Origin: Leptolyngbya boryana PCC 6306
GTDB taxonomy: Bacteria > Cyanobacteriota > Cyanobacteriia > Leptolyngbyales > Leptolyngbyaceae
NCBI RefSeq assembly: GCF_000353285.1
Contig: NZ_KB731324.1
Coordinates: 2,374,577 to 2,438,576 of the forward strand
Length of the DNA: 64,000 nt
Direction of reading: 5' to 3'
Shown here: positions 52,496 to 61,272 of the stretch, one piece after another
How positions within the stretch are numbered: position 1 is the first letter of the stretch
Layout: each line of letters starts with the position of its first letter
Translations under genes and position numbers: made by a program
Notes under the pieces: model-generated
What the model saw: the letters and a program-made list of their open reading frames with translations, nothing else
Told to the model about the DNA's origin: nothing
Databases searched by the model: none

Positions 52496-53515
52496 CTAAA
52501 AACTCGACTCCTGCGCCGATGAGCGATTTCGCAGCTTTGAGAATTGCTGCTTGAGACGACGAATCCCCAGAGGCAAAAATCCCCAGAGTGGGCAGAACGC
52601 AAATGGCACTGGAATTGCAGTAAAGCGAGTAATCGTACCATCTCGCTGCCCTGCCAAGAGCGAACCAGTACCATCCAAAGTAAGTCCTTCAATCTCTCCT
52701 GTTCCCAATGGGATAAGTGTTTGCTGCAAAACACCAGCCCCGTTAAATCGCTGTACAGAAGTAGCGGTTGATACTAAGACATCCCCTGTACTGTCAATAA
52801 CGACATCAATAACTCCAGGTAAGCCTGAGACCAATGTTGATTGAAATACCCCGGCACTGTCGTATCGTGTGATTGAGTCAGATCCTCGGTTTGCAACAAG
52901 AACCTCTCCAGTCGCACTATTGATTGCTATTCCAAGTGGATTGCTTAGATTCGATGTGGTAAACGTGCCTAGGAAAGTTCCTGTGCTGCTGAATCTACCG
53001 ATAGAAGGGGCAGAGTAACTTGAAACCAACACATTTCCACTGCTCTCGATCGCGATACCCCCAGGCTCATTGAATGGAGTACTTCCTAGTAGCACTCCAC
53101 TACTGTTGTAACGCTGCAACTCATTAGCATTAAAGTTAGCAGCGAAAATTGTACCCGTGCTGTCTGCTGCAATTCCCCAAGGACCGTTCAAATTTGTTCC
53201 AAATTGGGACAGCAAGCCTCCGCTGCTGTTGTAGCGTCGAATCCAACCGCCATCATAACTTGTTGCAAGTATTTCACCAGTGCTTGTCAGTGCTAGATCA
53301 CTGGTGGGCACTCCAGTGTTTGCAAAGAATACTCCAGTTGGATTGTAGGACAACGCCACTGCTGCTTTTGATGGGCTAAGGCTCAGCGTAGCTGTGAGAG
53401 CTACAGTGCCTAATCCAAGTCTGCATGACCTGAATGATGCTCGCTTTTTCGTGTTCGAGGATCGAATTATTCTACTCATTTGAATTGTCATCACAGAATC
53501 ACCGACTTGAATCAA
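52496..53515 (-). CDS. Secreted NHL-like beta-propeller protein with CTERM-type tail
   Basis: A 339-residue protein. A basic N-terminus and hydrophobic stretch (GLGTVALTATLSLSPSKAAVA) form a signal peptide. Six repeats of about 40 residues carry the pattern P-x-GIA-I-x-S-S/T-G-x-V-L-V...RY-S/D-S-x-G (for example PGGIAIESSGNVLVSSYS), giving a six-bladed NHL-like propeller. The C-terminus has IPVPFAF, a short hydrophobic stretch and a basic cluster (RRLKQQFSKLRNR), the layout of PEP-CTERM/exosortase sorting signals in cyanobacteria. The role is probably extracellular binding. A start at MTIQMSRII (nine codons in) is possible. It is wedged between the ECF remnant and the intact cbiO. Confidence 0.68.
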   Translation of the reverse strand: MIQVGDSVMTIQMSRIIRSSNTKKRASFRSCRLGLGTVALTATLSLSPSKAAVALSYNPTGVFFANTGVPTSDLALTSTGEILATSYDGGWIRRYNSSGGLLSQFGTNLNGPWGIAADSTGTIFAANFNANELQRYNSSGVLLGSTPFNEPGGIAIESSGNVLVSSYSAPSIGRFSSTGTFLGTFTTSNLSNPLGIAINSATGEVLVANRGSDSITRYDSAGVFQSTLVSGLPGVIDVVIDSTGDVLVSTATSVQRFNGAGVLQQTLIPLGTGEIEGLTLDGTGSLLAGQRDGTITRFTAIPVPFAFCPLWGFLPLGIRRLKQQFSKLRNRSSAQESSF

Positions 53516-53695
53516 TGGCTGCCCTATTCAAGCGGTTGTTGCGATTTTATTTCTTCCGCATTTTTTCGTGAAAAAATCGGATATGCACTTTCGTCGTAGC
53601 TATATTGGCGTAGCCTCAATATTCAGTCAGTGAGATGCAGTACTGGACTCAGCAAAAAGCTTTGCAGTCGAAATCGAAAAATCTAGCCAAAGGTC

Positions 53696-54460
53696 TTATT
53701 TAAGATCCTCTAGCTGGCAGTAAGGGCGACTATAGCTTAAAGGTGGCTCTAGTGCATGTTGAGCAAGCAGGTCAGGATCACTCATGACTTTCTCAGTTGA
53801 ACCATCGTAAACCACTCGACCCTTACTGAGTACGATCGTGCGCTTACACAGCTCCAACGCCAAATCTAAATCATGCGTCGCAATCAACTGTGTCAGAGGC
53901 AAGCTATCGAGCAATTCGATCAGTTGTCTTCGCGATCGCGGATCTAACTGCGCTGACGGTTCATCTAACACGAGAACTTGCGGCTGCATCGCAAGCACAC
54001 CCGCGATCGCAACTCGCTTTTTCTCTCCGCCTGATAAACCATTCGCGCTTCTCGATCCAAATAGCTCTGGATCAAGTCCCACACAGTTCATCGCGGTTGT
54101 TGCTCGATCGATTAATTCCTGCCCGTGAATCTCTTGATTTAGAGGTCCAAAGGTCACATCTTCCCAGACCGTTGGCATGAATAGCTGATCATCTGGATTC
54201 TGAAACACAATGCCAACAAAATTGCGAATCTGCTTAAGATACTGAGGCTCAACCGGAAGCTCACCCACAATGACCTGTCCCACTTGCGGTGTGATCAATC
54301 CATTAAAGTGCATTAAGAGCGTCGATTTGCCTGAACCATTTGCCCCCACAAGCGCAACTCGCTCAGTCGCACCAATTGAAATCGTAATTCCATTCAGTGC
54401 GCGATTGCCATCTGGATAGCAGTAGGAAAGGTTATAGATTTCAATCGGATTATGGTGCAT
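53696..54460 (-). CDS. cbiO: ECF-type Co/Ni transporter ATPase CbiO
   Basis: A 254-residue ATPase of an energy-coupling-factor importer for cobalt or nickel. Walker A is GANGSGKSTLLMHFNG, Q-loop IVFQNPDDQLFMPTV, signature LSGGEKKRVAIAGVL, Walker B VLVLDEPSAQLDPRS, switch His ATHDLDLALEL. It overlaps cbiQ upstream by 11 bases. It is the last gene of cbiM-PDGLE-cbiQ-cbiO, and a broken duplicate lies 1.3 kb beyond it. Confidence 0.92.
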   Translation of the reverse strand: MHHNPIEIYNLSYCYPDGNRALNGITISIGATERVALVGANGSGKSTLLMHFNGLITPQVGQVIVGELPVEPQYLKQIRNFVGIVFQNPDDQLFMPTVWEDVTFGPLNQEIHGQELIDRATTAMNCVGLDPELFGSRSANGLSGGEKKRVAIAGVLAMQPQVLVLDEPSAQLDPRSRRQLIELLDSLPLTQLIATHDLDLALELCKRTIVLSKGRVVYDGSTEKVMSDPDLLAQHALEPPLSYSRPYCQLEDLK

Positions 54461-55232
54461 GAAAAGTAATTGCTTGTCCGAACAAAAGAACCGAGATCAT
54501 AATTGTGAGTGCTAGAATATCGCCCCTACCTCCGGACTGAGTTTCTGCCAGCGGAGGAAGACCTTGATATCCTCTCGCGAGCATCGCTTGATGGACTCGT
54601 TCTCCTCGCTCATAGGTGCGAATGAACAGCGAGCCAAACATATTGCCAACGATGATGCGTTGGCGCTTGGGATTTCCCATTAAATTGCGCGATCGTGCTG
54701 CTTTCTGCATCGAATGAAACTCATCGATCAGCACTGCAATATAGCGATACATGGATGCGAGAATTGCGACAAGCAACGGTGGCATTTTCAGTGCAGTTAA
54801 TGCATGAAGCAATGCTGGAACCGAGGTCGTTAGAATTAAAGTATTCAATATCAGTAATGATAAGAACGCTTTAAGTGAGACACTCCCTAAAACGGTTAAG
54901 CCTTCAGTTGTAATTTGTATCCAACCCCATCGAAATAGGGTGTGCCCGCCGTCTCGAAACAAGGTTCCGAGCAGAACCACACCAATAAAAACAAATTCAA
55001 CGGCAACGCGCCTGAATAAGACCCATAATCGAACACGACTCAAAAGCATAATCAGCCCGACTGCACCTGCATAAACTGCCCAAGTCAGCCAGCGACCATT
55101 GGGGGTAAGTGCGATCGCAAAGACTAAAAGTAAGGTGCACAGTAACCGCGACTTTGGAGTCAACCGATGCCAAAGCGTTTGATTTTTTTCAGCTTCCACA
55201 AGGTGCATTGCACCCAGGTGTAACAGGATCAT
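54450..55232 (-). CDS. cbiQ: ECF-type Co/Ni transporter transmembrane subunit CbiQ
   Basis: A 260-residue membrane subunit with about five to six hydrophobic segments. The N-terminus MILLHLGAMHLVEAEKNQTLWHRLTP is typical of cyanobacterial CbiQ. The coupling helices contain MYRYIAVLIDEFHSMQKAARSRN and RTYERGERVHQAMLARGYQG, matching the conserved A-R-G-Y motif. Its end overlaps cbiO. Confidence 0.92.
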   Translation of the reverse strand: MILLHLGAMHLVEAEKNQTLWHRLTPKSRLLCTLLLVFAIALTPNGRWLTWAVYAGAVGLIMLLSRVRLWVLFRRVAVEFVFIGVVLLGTLFRDGGHTLFRWGWIQITTEGLTVLGSVSLKAFLSLLILNTLILTTSVPALLHALTALKMPPLLVAILASMYRYIAVLIDEFHSMQKAARSRNLMGNPKRQRIIVGNMFGSLFIRTYERGERVHQAMLARGYQGLPPLAETQSGGRGDILALTIMISVLLFGQAITFHAP

Positions 55233-55280
55233 TGAGATCTCCTAGACAAGTGTGGATCTCTGTTGAAAATAGTTAGAATC

Positions 55281-55318
55281 GCCCCCTAAGTTCCCAGAGT
55301 CAGGAATTTTAGGAGGCT
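55281..55318. repeat. Small inverted repeat between cbiQ and the PDGLE gene
   Basis: CCCCCTAA and TTAGGAGG-type arms flank about 18 bases in the 119-base gap. The GCCCCCTAAGT part resembles the interior of the MITE-like element at 21765-21858, so it may be a decayed relative. Confidence 0.4.
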
Positions 55319-55351
55319 AAAGGTCATGAGAACGCAGCAATTACTTCTCGC

Positions 55352-55672
55352 CTAGCGATCGCGAATCAAAACCTTCCCTGCACCCCATGCCAATCCAAAG
55401 GTCACTAATGTTCCAATCAATCCAGCCGCAGGAGTCGAAATTTGTTCTGGAACTCCTCGCAACTGATACTCTTCAAACATTTGATAAAACGGCAACTTAT
55501 GCGCGATCGGCTCCTCTGCTGCCTTTTTCTCAAATCCTTGATCCTGAGCAACGCGATCGAGTCCATCCGGATCAGAACTAGCAAACGGCGACAAAAGCAC
55601 TGCAACCAACAGCGCAACTCCCAATCCCGAAATCACAAACGCTCGATTTCGAGTCTGTGAAACTTGAGTCAT
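55352..55672 (-). CDS. PDGLE domain protein, CbiN-like component
   Basis: A 106-residue membrane protein with an N-terminal and a C-terminal hydrophobic segment. The sequence DPDGLDRVAQDQGFE is the PDGLE domain that replaces or extends CbiN in many Co/Ni ECF operons and assists CbiM. Between cbiM and cbiQ, 13 bases after cbiM, which is the usual place for CbiN. Periplasmic loop in the middle (KLPFYQMFEEYQLRGVPEQ). Confidence 0.85.
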   Translation of the reverse strand: MTQVSQTRNRAFVISGLGVALLVAVLLSPFASSDPDGLDRVAQDQGFEKKAAEEPIAHKLPFYQMFEEYQLRGVPEQISTPAAGLIGTLVTFGLAWGAGKVLIRDR

Positions 55673-55685
55673 ACTACCCCCTAAA

Positions 55686-56393
55686 TTACCGTGAAGAATA
55701 AGAACGATCCGGTTCCAAAGCTCCCAATCTTGGCGCTTTATAAATCAAATCTGGACGAGTCTTAAAAATATAGCTCACAGCAATCACCGTAATGATCGCT
55801 TCCCCGATTCCAATCATGACATGCCAAAATGTCATCGCTGATAATGCAACTGGTAACGGAACTGTTCCAGAAATTGCAAGCTGAACTGCACAGATGATTG
55901 CAGCCACAACCACACTTGTCCAACTCGCGATCGCGCTTCCGGTCAAAACCCCTTTCAAGGAATCTCTCCCCATCATGTAGCGAATGGTGCGGTAAAGGTA
56001 ATACCCGCCAAATGTTCCAATCAACCCCATATTGAAGATATTTGCGCCGAGTGCAGTCACCCCGCCGTCTTGAAACAGAAACGCCTGTACGATAAACACG
56101 ACCGACATCACGAGCGATCCCGCCCAAGGACCCAGTAATACACCCGCTAATGTTCCACCGAGCAAGTGTCCTGAAGTGCCGCCTGGAATCGGGAAATTAA
56201 TCATCTGAGCTGCAAAAATAAAAGCAGCGCAAACGCCCATCAACGGCACAGCCCGCTCTTGATAATCTGATTGGACTTGTCTCAGGCTAATGGCGACGAG
56301 TGCAAGTGCACAGATCCAAGTAATTAACGTAACCGGTAGATTCAGAAAGCCATCTGGAACATGCAGGGCAAGCTGAGTCGAAACAAAAACCAT
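55686..56393 (-). CDS. cbiM: ECF-type Co/Ni transporter substrate-binding subunit CbiM
   Basis: A 235-residue S-component with about seven membrane segments. It carries the CbiM/NikM blocks HVPDGFLNLPVTLITW and FPIPGGTSGHLLGGTLAGVLLGPWAG. In studied proteins the metal is held by the free N-terminus and His2; here His is residue 11 because the protein begins MVFVSTQLALHVPDG with a strong GGAG ribosome site, so the first nine residues must be removed or coordination differs. Metal choice (Co or Ni) cannot be told from sequence; UreG in the same genome needs nickel, and cobalamin needs cobalt. Confidence 0.9.
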   Translation of the reverse strand: MVFVSTQLALHVPDGFLNLPVTLITWICALALVAISLRQVQSDYQERAVPLMGVCAAFIFAAQMINFPIPGGTSGHLLGGTLAGVLLGPWAGSLVMSVVFIVQAFLFQDGGVTALGANIFNMGLIGTFGGYYLYRTIRYMMGRDSLKGVLTGSAIASWTSVVVAAIICAVQLAISGTVPLPVALSAMTFWHVMIGIGEAIITVIAVSYIFKTRPDLIYKAPRLGALEPDRSYSSR

Positions 56394-56576
56394 ATTTGCC
56401 TATCTCCAATACGACATTCTCGGATGAGAAGAAATGCTTAGGACAAACTTTGTGGAGGTCGGGGATGAACCCTCAGTAAAATTGACCCATCTGTGAGAAT
56501 TCAATCCCCTCTAGGAGGATGACGGGCGGAATTTAAGCGAGACTTAAGAATTCAACAACTTTCTTGAATCTTCCTC

Positions 56577-56606
56577 TAGACAAAGTGCACGATCACGCGC
56601 TAAGAT
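56577..56606 (+). promoter_or_regulatory. Candidate sigma-70 promoter of rplS
   Basis: TAGACA (56577-56582) and TAAGAT (56601-56606) are spaced by 18 bases and end about 28 bases before the rplS ATG at 56635. The divergent cbiM gene starts at 56393, leaving 240 bases between genes; no cobalamin or nickel riboswitch motif is visible on the cbiM side. Confidence 0.4.
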
Positions 56607-56634
56607 ACGCGATTGTGAGTTTTGCAAGCCCTTT

Positions 56635-57000
56635 ATGAACGCGCAAGAAATCATCCGCTCAATTGAAGCGGAACAAATAAAAGACAATCTCCCAACGATT
56701 TACATTGGGGATACGGTTCGCGTCGGCGTAATCATTCAAGAGGGCGATAAGGAACGGACGCAGCCGTATGAAGGCGTTGTGATCGCAAAAGGTAGTGCAG
56801 GTCTTACCCAGAGCATCACTGTACGTCGGGTTTTCCAAGGCGTAGGTGTGGAACGGGTCTTCCTGGTTCACTCCCCACGAATTGAAAGCATCAAAATCAT
56901 GCGTCGGGCGAAAGTGCGTCGGGCTAAGTTGTACTATCTGCGCGATCGCGTTGGTAAGGCGACCCGCTTGAAGCAGCGTTTCGATCGTCCCTTGGTCTAG
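56635..57000 (+). CDS. rplS: 50S ribosomal protein L19
   Basis: A 121-residue large-subunit protein at the 30S-50S interface. Family blocks: [23 protein letters not shown] region, [40 protein letters not shown] and [17 protein letters not shown]. Its position immediately before trnW-secE-nusG is typical of cyanobacteria. Confidence 0.97.
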   Translation: MNAQEIIRSIEAEQIKDNLPTIYIGDTVRVGVIIQEGDKERTQPYEGVVIAKGSAGLTQSITVRRVFQGVGVERVFLVHSPRIESIKIMRRAKVRRAKLYYLRDRVGKATRLKQRFDRPLV

Positions 57001-57088
57001 TAGTTAAAGTGCACTCGGTTTTTTTAGCTAGAATGCACAACACCTGGTAGACTAGATAAAGAACGCAATTCAGAGTCGTTCAGCATAT

Positions 57089-57161
57089 GCGCTCTTAGTT
57101 CAGTTGGTAGAACGCAGGTCTCCAAAACCTGATGTCGGGGGTTCAAGTCCTCCAGGGCGCG
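57089..57161 (+). tRNA. trnW: tRNA-Trp (CCA anticodon)
   Basis: A 73-base cloverleaf. The acceptor stem is GCGCTCT (57089-57095) with AGGGCGC and discriminator G at 57161. The D arm is GTTC-AGTTGGTA-GAAC, the anticodon stem CAGGT...ACCTG with CCA at 57122-57124, and the T arm GGGGG-TTCAAGT-CCTCC. The 3' CCA is not encoded. It sits between rplS and secE. Confidence 0.95.
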
Positions 57162-57264
57162 CTGAATTACTCTGATTTTGCATGTAATAGGATTTTTTCG
57201 GTAGTGTGCCGCGATCGACAAAAATCATTATCATAAAAGTTCGGTCGAACAATGGAGCAGAGCA

Positions 57265-57486
57265 GTGGCAAAGAAAGGCGAGTCAGCTTTGGAGCAAAAA
57301 TCAGGATTTAATCCGAACGAGTTCGCAAAAGAAACGAAGGAAGAACTCGACAAAGTTGTGTGGCCTAGCCGTCAGCAACTGATTGGAGAATCGCTTTCTG
57401 TGATTTTGATGGTCACGCTCTCTGCTAGCTTGATTTACTTTGTTGATCAGTTCTTTCATTGGGCACAAGTGAGAGTATTCGGATGA
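57265..57486 (+). CDS. secE: Preprotein translocase subunit SecE
   Basis: A 73-residue single-span subunit of the SecYEG channel. The conserved amphipathic helix is FAKETKEELDKVVWPSRQQL, followed by one membrane helix (VILMVTLSASLIYFVDQFF). The start is GTG at 57265 preceded by GGAGCAG; the nearby ATG at 57252 is out of frame. It overlaps nusG by the ATGA at 57483. Confidence 0.94.
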   Translation: MAKKGESALEQKSGFNPNEFAKETKEELDKVVWPSRQQLIGESLSVILMVTLSASLIYFVDQFFHWAQVRVFG

Positions 57487-58112
57487 CATTTACCTCAGAC
57501 GAAACGCAGTACGACGATCGCTCCGAAGAAAACTTGGAGGCAGAGCTAGCCAAAGGTGCTCGATGGTATGCTGTCCAGGTCGCATCCGGCTGCGAAAAGC
57601 GCGTCAAAATGAATTTAGAGCAACGGATCGAGACGCTCGACGTTGTGAACCGGATTTTGGAAGTTCAAATTCCTGAAACGCCCATTCTCAAGCACCAAAA
57701 AGACGGACGAGCCAAGGAATCGGCTGAGAAAGTTTTCCCAGGCTATGTCCTCGTCAAAATGGTGATGGATGACGAAACGTGGCAGGTAATTAAGAACACC
57801 CCCAACGTGATTAACTTCGTCGGCGCGGAGCAAAAACGGCGCTACGGACGAGGCAGAGGTCACGTCAAACCAATGCCATTGGGGCATGGAGAAGTGGAAC
57901 GCATCTTCAAACAGTCCCAAGAGCAGGAGCCTGTCAGAAAAATTGACATGGCGATGGGCGATAAGATTACGGTGCTTTCAGGTCCATTCAAAGACTTTGA
58001 AGGCGAAGTCATCGAACTCAGCCCTGAGCGGAACAAGCTCAAAGCACTTCTATCTATCTTTGGGCGTGAAACCCCGGTAGAACTAGAAGTGAACCAAGTG
58101 CAGAAAATTTAA
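57483..58112 (+). CDS. nusG: Transcription termination/antitermination protein NusG
   Basis: A 209-residue transcription factor that binds RNA polymerase through its NGN domain (RWYAVQVASGCEKRVKMNLE) and carries a C-terminal KOW domain (GDKITVLSGPFKDFEGEVIEL). I use the ATG at 57483, which overlaps the secE stop, instead of the longer frame from 57459. Together with secE it is co-transcribed with the downstream ribosomal genes. Confidence 0.95.
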   Translation: MTFTSDETQYDDRSEENLEAELAKGARWYAVQVASGCEKRVKMNLEQRIETLDVVNRILEVQIPETPILKHQKDGRAKESAEKVFPGYVLVKMVMDDETWQVIKNTPNVINFVGAEQKRRYGRGRGHVKPMPLGHGEVERIFKQSQEQEPVRKIDMAMGDKITVLSGPFKDFEGEVIELSPERNKLKALLSIFGRETPVELEVNQVQKI

Positions 58113-58136
58113 TCGGCTTTCAGAAAGTCAAGATCG

Positions 58137-58562
58137 ATGGCAAAAAAAGTAACCGCAGTGATCAAGCTAGCGATCAACGCTGGCAAGGCGAATCCTGCAC
58201 CCCCGATCGGACCTGCACTGGGTCAGCACGGGGTCAATATCATGATGTTCTGCAAGGAATACAATGCGAGAACTGCTGACCAAGCAGGGATGGTTGTACC
58301 TGTAGAAATCTCTGTTTACGAAGACCGTAGCTTCACGTTCATTCTCAAAACCCCTCCTGCCTCGAAGCTGATTGCAAAAGCAGCCGGAATCGAAACAGGC
58401 TCAGGCGAACCGAACAAAAAGAAAGTGGGCAAGATTACTCAAGCTCAACTCGAAGATATCGCGAAGACCAAAATGCCTGACCTCAATGCAAACGACATTG
58501 AAGCAGCTAAGAAAATCATCGCTGGAACCGCTCGTAACATGGGCGTAACCATCACCGACTAG
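58137..58562 (+). CDS. rplK: 50S ribosomal protein L11
   Basis: A 141-residue protein of the GTPase-associated centre. Blocks: [40 protein letters not shown] and the C-terminal [19 protein letters not shown] with GTARNMGV. It is 24 bases downstream of nusG. Confidence 0.97.
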   Translation: MAKKVTAVIKLAINAGKANPAPPIGPALGQHGVNIMMFCKEYNARTADQAGMVVPVEISVYEDRSFTFILKTPPASKLIAKAAGIETGSGEPNKKKVGKITQAQLEDIAKTKMPDLNANDIEAAKKIIAGTARNMGVTITD

Positions 58563-58611
58563 TTCAATTTTTCGGGGGAGAGATTTTCTCGCCATTTACC
58601 CCAGGAGACAC

Positions 58612-59328
58612 ATGGTAAAGAAACTATCAAAGCGCACCAGAGAACTGCGTGCAAAGGTTCAAGACAAGGCTTATGCGCCGCTTGAAGCCTTGCAATTGCT
58701 CAAAGAAACAGCAACTGCGAAATTTCCTGAATCGGCTGAGGCGCACATTCGTCTCGGTATCGATCCCAAGTACACCGACCAACAGTTAAGAACCACCGTT
58801 GCACTGCCGAAAGGAACGGGTCAAGAAATCCGAGTCGCGGTCATTGCTCGTGGTGAAAAAGTAACGGAAGCAACGAACGCAGGCGCGGATATTGCAGGTT
58901 CTGAAGAACTGATCGATGAAATCCAGAAAGGACGGATGGACTTCGATCTGCTGATTGCAACTCCCGACGTGATGCCTCAAGTTGCAAAACTTGGTCGTGT
59001 GCTAGGTCCACGTGGTTTGATGCCTTCGCCGAAAGGTGGTACGGTGACCTTTGATCTGCCGCAAGCGATCGCTGAATTCAAAGCAGGTAAGCTTGAATTC
59101 CGGGCAGATCGGACTGGGATCGTCCACGTTCTATTTGGTAAAGCAGGTTTTTCCGCAGAAGATTTGTTGACGAACCTGAAAGCCCTGCAAGAAACGATCG
59201 ATCGAAATCGTCCTGCTGGTGCAAAAGGACGCTATTGGCGTACAATGTATGTGTCGTCAACGATGGGTCCGTCCATTGAGGTCGATATCAACGCACTGCG
59301 TGACCTCAAGGTTGGAGATGCTGCTTAG
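58612..59328 (+). CDS. rplA: 50S ribosomal protein L1
   Basis: A 238-residue L1-stalk protein that also represses translation of its own operon in bacteria. Blocks: [59 protein letters not shown] and the C-terminal [14 protein letters not shown]. The rplK-rplA spacing is 49 bases. Confidence 0.97.
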   Translation: MVKKLSKRTRELRAKVQDKAYAPLEALQLLKETATAKFPESAEAHIRLGIDPKYTDQQLRTTVALPKGTGQEIRVAVIARGEKVTEATNAGADIAGSEELIDEIQKGRMDFDLLIATPDVMPQVAKLGRVLGPRGLMPSPKGGTVTFDLPQAIAEFKAGKLEFRADRTGIVHVLFGKAGFSAEDLLTNLKALQETIDRNRPAGAKGRYWRTMYVSSTMGPSIEVDINALRDLKVGDAA

Positions 59329-59349
59329 ACAAAAGTTTTTCAACTGAAT

Positions 59350-59480
59350 ATCCAAACCAAAGACAGCAGGTGGTTAAAGCCTTAATGTCCTGCCGAGGTT
59401 TGATTTTTCCAGACACTTTCGAGTGTTCTTTAGAAATCATGCGAACTCGGCTTTCTCTTAAAGTCGAGTTTTTTGTTTTT
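59350..59480 (+). promoter_or_regulatory. Ribosomal protein L10 leader (autoregulatory RNA)
   Basis: The 190-base rplA-rplJ gap shows the L10-leader layout. A kink-turn-type stem carries AGACAGCAGG...CTTAATGTCCTGCCGAGGT (59361-59398), then comes an ACACT/AGTGT hairpin (59414-59426). The region ends in a strong terminator: 11-pair stem AACTCGGCTTT/AAAGTCGAGTT (59444-59470) followed by TTTTTTGTTTTT. In studied bacteria the L10(L12)4 complex binds this RNA and feeds back on rplJL, here probably by attenuation. Confidence 0.82.
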
Positions 59481-59519
59481 GGATATTCTCATTCGTCCCA
59501 AACCAGGAGGTGAGAAAGA

Positions 59520-60047
59520 GTGGGAAGAACGTTAGCAAACAAGAAAGAGATTGTTGCAGGTCTGAAAGAAACGCTCAGCGAATCACAGTTGATGTTCATC
59601 ATTAACTACAGTGGTTTGACTGTTGCGGAGATTTCGGATTTACGGAATCGTTTGCGTCCGAAAGGTGCGATTTGTCAGGTGACAAAGAACACGTTTATGG
59701 AGAAAGCGACCGAAGGCGACGATCGCTGGCAAGCGGTGAGCGAATTACTGAAAGGTGATTCCGCGTTTGTGATGGTCAAAGACGACCTTGGTGGTGCGAT
59801 CAAAGCATACCAAGAGTTCCAAAAGGCATCCAAAAAGACCGAGATGCGCGGCGGTGTGATGGATGGCAAAGTTCTCAAAGAAGCGGATCTTAAAGCGATC
59901 GCAGATCTACCTTCTAAGGAACAGCTCATTGCACAGATTGCTGGTGCTATCAACGGTGTCGCAACCAAGCTGGCAGTGGGTATCAACGAAGTACCGTCTG
60001 GTTTGGCAAGAGCGATCAAACAGGTGTCCGAAAAAGAAGCAGCGTAG
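59520..60047 (+). CDS. rplJ: 50S ribosomal protein L10
   Basis: A 175-residue base of the L7/L12 stalk. It starts with GTG at 59520 behind a strong AGGAGG; blocks include VAGLKETLSESQLMFIINYSG, LRPKGAICQVTKNTFM and the C-terminal L12-binding helix. The leader upstream regulates it. Confidence 0.96.
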   Translation: MGRTLANKKEIVAGLKETLSESQLMFIINYSGLTVAEISDLRNRLRPKGAICQVTKNTFMEKATEGDDRWQAVSELLKGDSAFVMVKDDLGGAIKAYQEFQKASKKTEMRGGVMDGKVLKEADLKAIADLPSKEQLIAQIAGAINGVATKLAVGINEVPSGLARAIKQVSEKEAA

Positions 60048-60088
60048 TAATCTGCTTGGCAAATTTCAATTGATTTAGGAGTTAGTCC

Positions 60089-60484
60089 ATGTCTGCTGTA
60101 ACCGATGAAATTGTAGAGAAGTTGAAAGGTTTGACCCTGCTCGAAGCTTCTGAGCTGGTTAAACAAATCGAAGAAGTTTTTGGTGTAAGTGCTGCTGCTC
60201 CTGCAGGTGGCATGATGATGATGGCTCCGGGTGCTGGCGGCGGTGCTGCGGCTGAAGAAGTCGAAGAGAAGACCGAATTTGATGCAGTCTTGGAAGAAGT
60301 TCCTGCTGATAAGAAGATCGCCGTTCTCAAAGTTGTTCGCGGTATCACTGGCTTGGGTCTGAAGGAAGCAAAAGACCTCGTAGAAGCTGCGCCGAAAGCA
60401 ATCAAAGAAGGTGTTGCTAAGGCTGAAGCTGAAGACATCAAGAAACAAATCGAAGAAGCTGGCGGTAAAGTGACGGTTAAATAG
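60089..60484 (+). CDS. rplL: 50S ribosomal protein L7/L12
   Basis: A 131-residue stalk protein that recruits translation GTPases. The N-terminal dimerisation helix ([20 protein letters not shown]), an Ala/Gly/Met-rich hinge, and the C-terminal [21 protein letters not shown] domain are all clear. A terminator follows at 60511. Confidence 0.97.
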   Translation: MSAVTDEIVEKLKGLTLLEASELVKQIEEVFGVSAAAPAGGMMMMAPGAGGGAAAEEVEEKTEFDAVLEEVPADKKIAVLKVVRGITGLGLKEAKDLVEAAPKAIKEGVAKAEAEDIKKQIEEAGGKVTVK

Positions 60485-60510
60485 TCACTCGTTCGATTCT
60501 GATGATTTTG

Positions 60511-60538
60511 GGAGTCTCTTGCGAGAGGCTCCTTTTTT
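60511..60538 (+). terminator. Terminator of the rpl operon
   Basis: GGAGTCTCT and AGAGGCTCC pair (one G-T) around TGCG, followed by TTTTTT. It ends the rplJL message 27 bases after the rplL stop and separates it from the convergent CHAT operon. Confidence 0.88.
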
Positions 60539-60588
60539 GTTGGTTGTGATTTCTTGTGGAGTGATTGGAAATCGATAGATGCAAAATG

Positions 60589-61272
60589 CTACTGCTTTGG
60601 AAGTTTGGATAGATATTTGTTTAAGAAGGCAGTGCTACATCTGAAGCGCTTTAATACTTCGGGTAAATCGCGTCGTCGGATTGCAATAAGAGTCCGAATC
60701 GCTTTTGTTTGTTCAGATTTGACCGTCATTTGACGAACTCGATCGAGACGTTTCTGGTAATCCTGTTTTGCGATTTCGTCGAGAGAAACATCATTTTGAA
60801 AATAGTTTTCTAGATAGTTCAGACCTTCGCTGATATCAGGCTGATTTTGGTTCAGATCGGCTTCAAAATCTGTCCAAAATGCAGCAGTTTCTCTGGTTTG
60901 GCTGGCCGCGATGCGATCGTAGGTAAATTGAGTGAGATATTTGTAAAACTTCTCGATATCGACTCCAAAAAAGCCAGTATCGACACGAGCATTGGCAAAA
61001 GCCGTGAAGATCAAGCCAAATGTAATTGCTTTGGTTACGAGATCTGCGTTGACGGTTGGTTTAGTGGGAATTGAATAGAGAAGCCAGAAAACGGTTGCAG
61101 GTAGAGCTAAATTCACCAAAATCCACCACCAAAATGCGATCGTGCTGAGTGGTTTGAAGAAGGGAAGAGATTGGCACTTATTCAGTAGTTTTTTGATGGA
61201 GATGGGGAGATTGATTAGTCCAGTCAGGAGCGCGATCGCGATGTACGGTTCCCAAGATTGCAGCCAATTCAT
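60589..61272 (-). CDS. Hypothetical membrane protein of the CHAT operon
   Basis: A 227-residue protein with three hydrophobic segments (about residues 10-30, 43-68 and 78-96) and a 120-residue C-terminal helical domain rich in charged residues (NDVSLDEIAKQDYQKRLDRVRQM). Trp-rich IAFWWWILVNLALP lies in the second segment. No known domain recognised. It is the last gene of the operon; its start overlaps the previous stop in ATGA form. As the only membrane component next to a caspase-like protease it is a candidate effector or anchor; that role is inference. Confidence 0.65.
   Translation of the reverse strand: MNWLQSWEPYIAIALLTGLINLPISIKKLLNKCQSLPFFKPLSTIAFWWWILVNLALPATVFWLLYSIPTKPTVNADLVTKAITFGLIFTAFANARVDTGFFGVDIEKFYKYLTQFTYDRIAASQTRETAAFWTDFEADLNQNQPDISEGLNYLENYFQNDVSLDEIAKQDYQKRLDRVRQMTVKSEQTKAIRTLIAIRRRDLPEVLKRFRCSTAFLNKYLSKLPKQ

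Noticed and set aside
56394-56634. Cobalamin or nickel/cobalt riboswitch upstream of cbiM
   Set aside because: I could not find the conserved core of either class on the minus strand. A covariance search would settle it.
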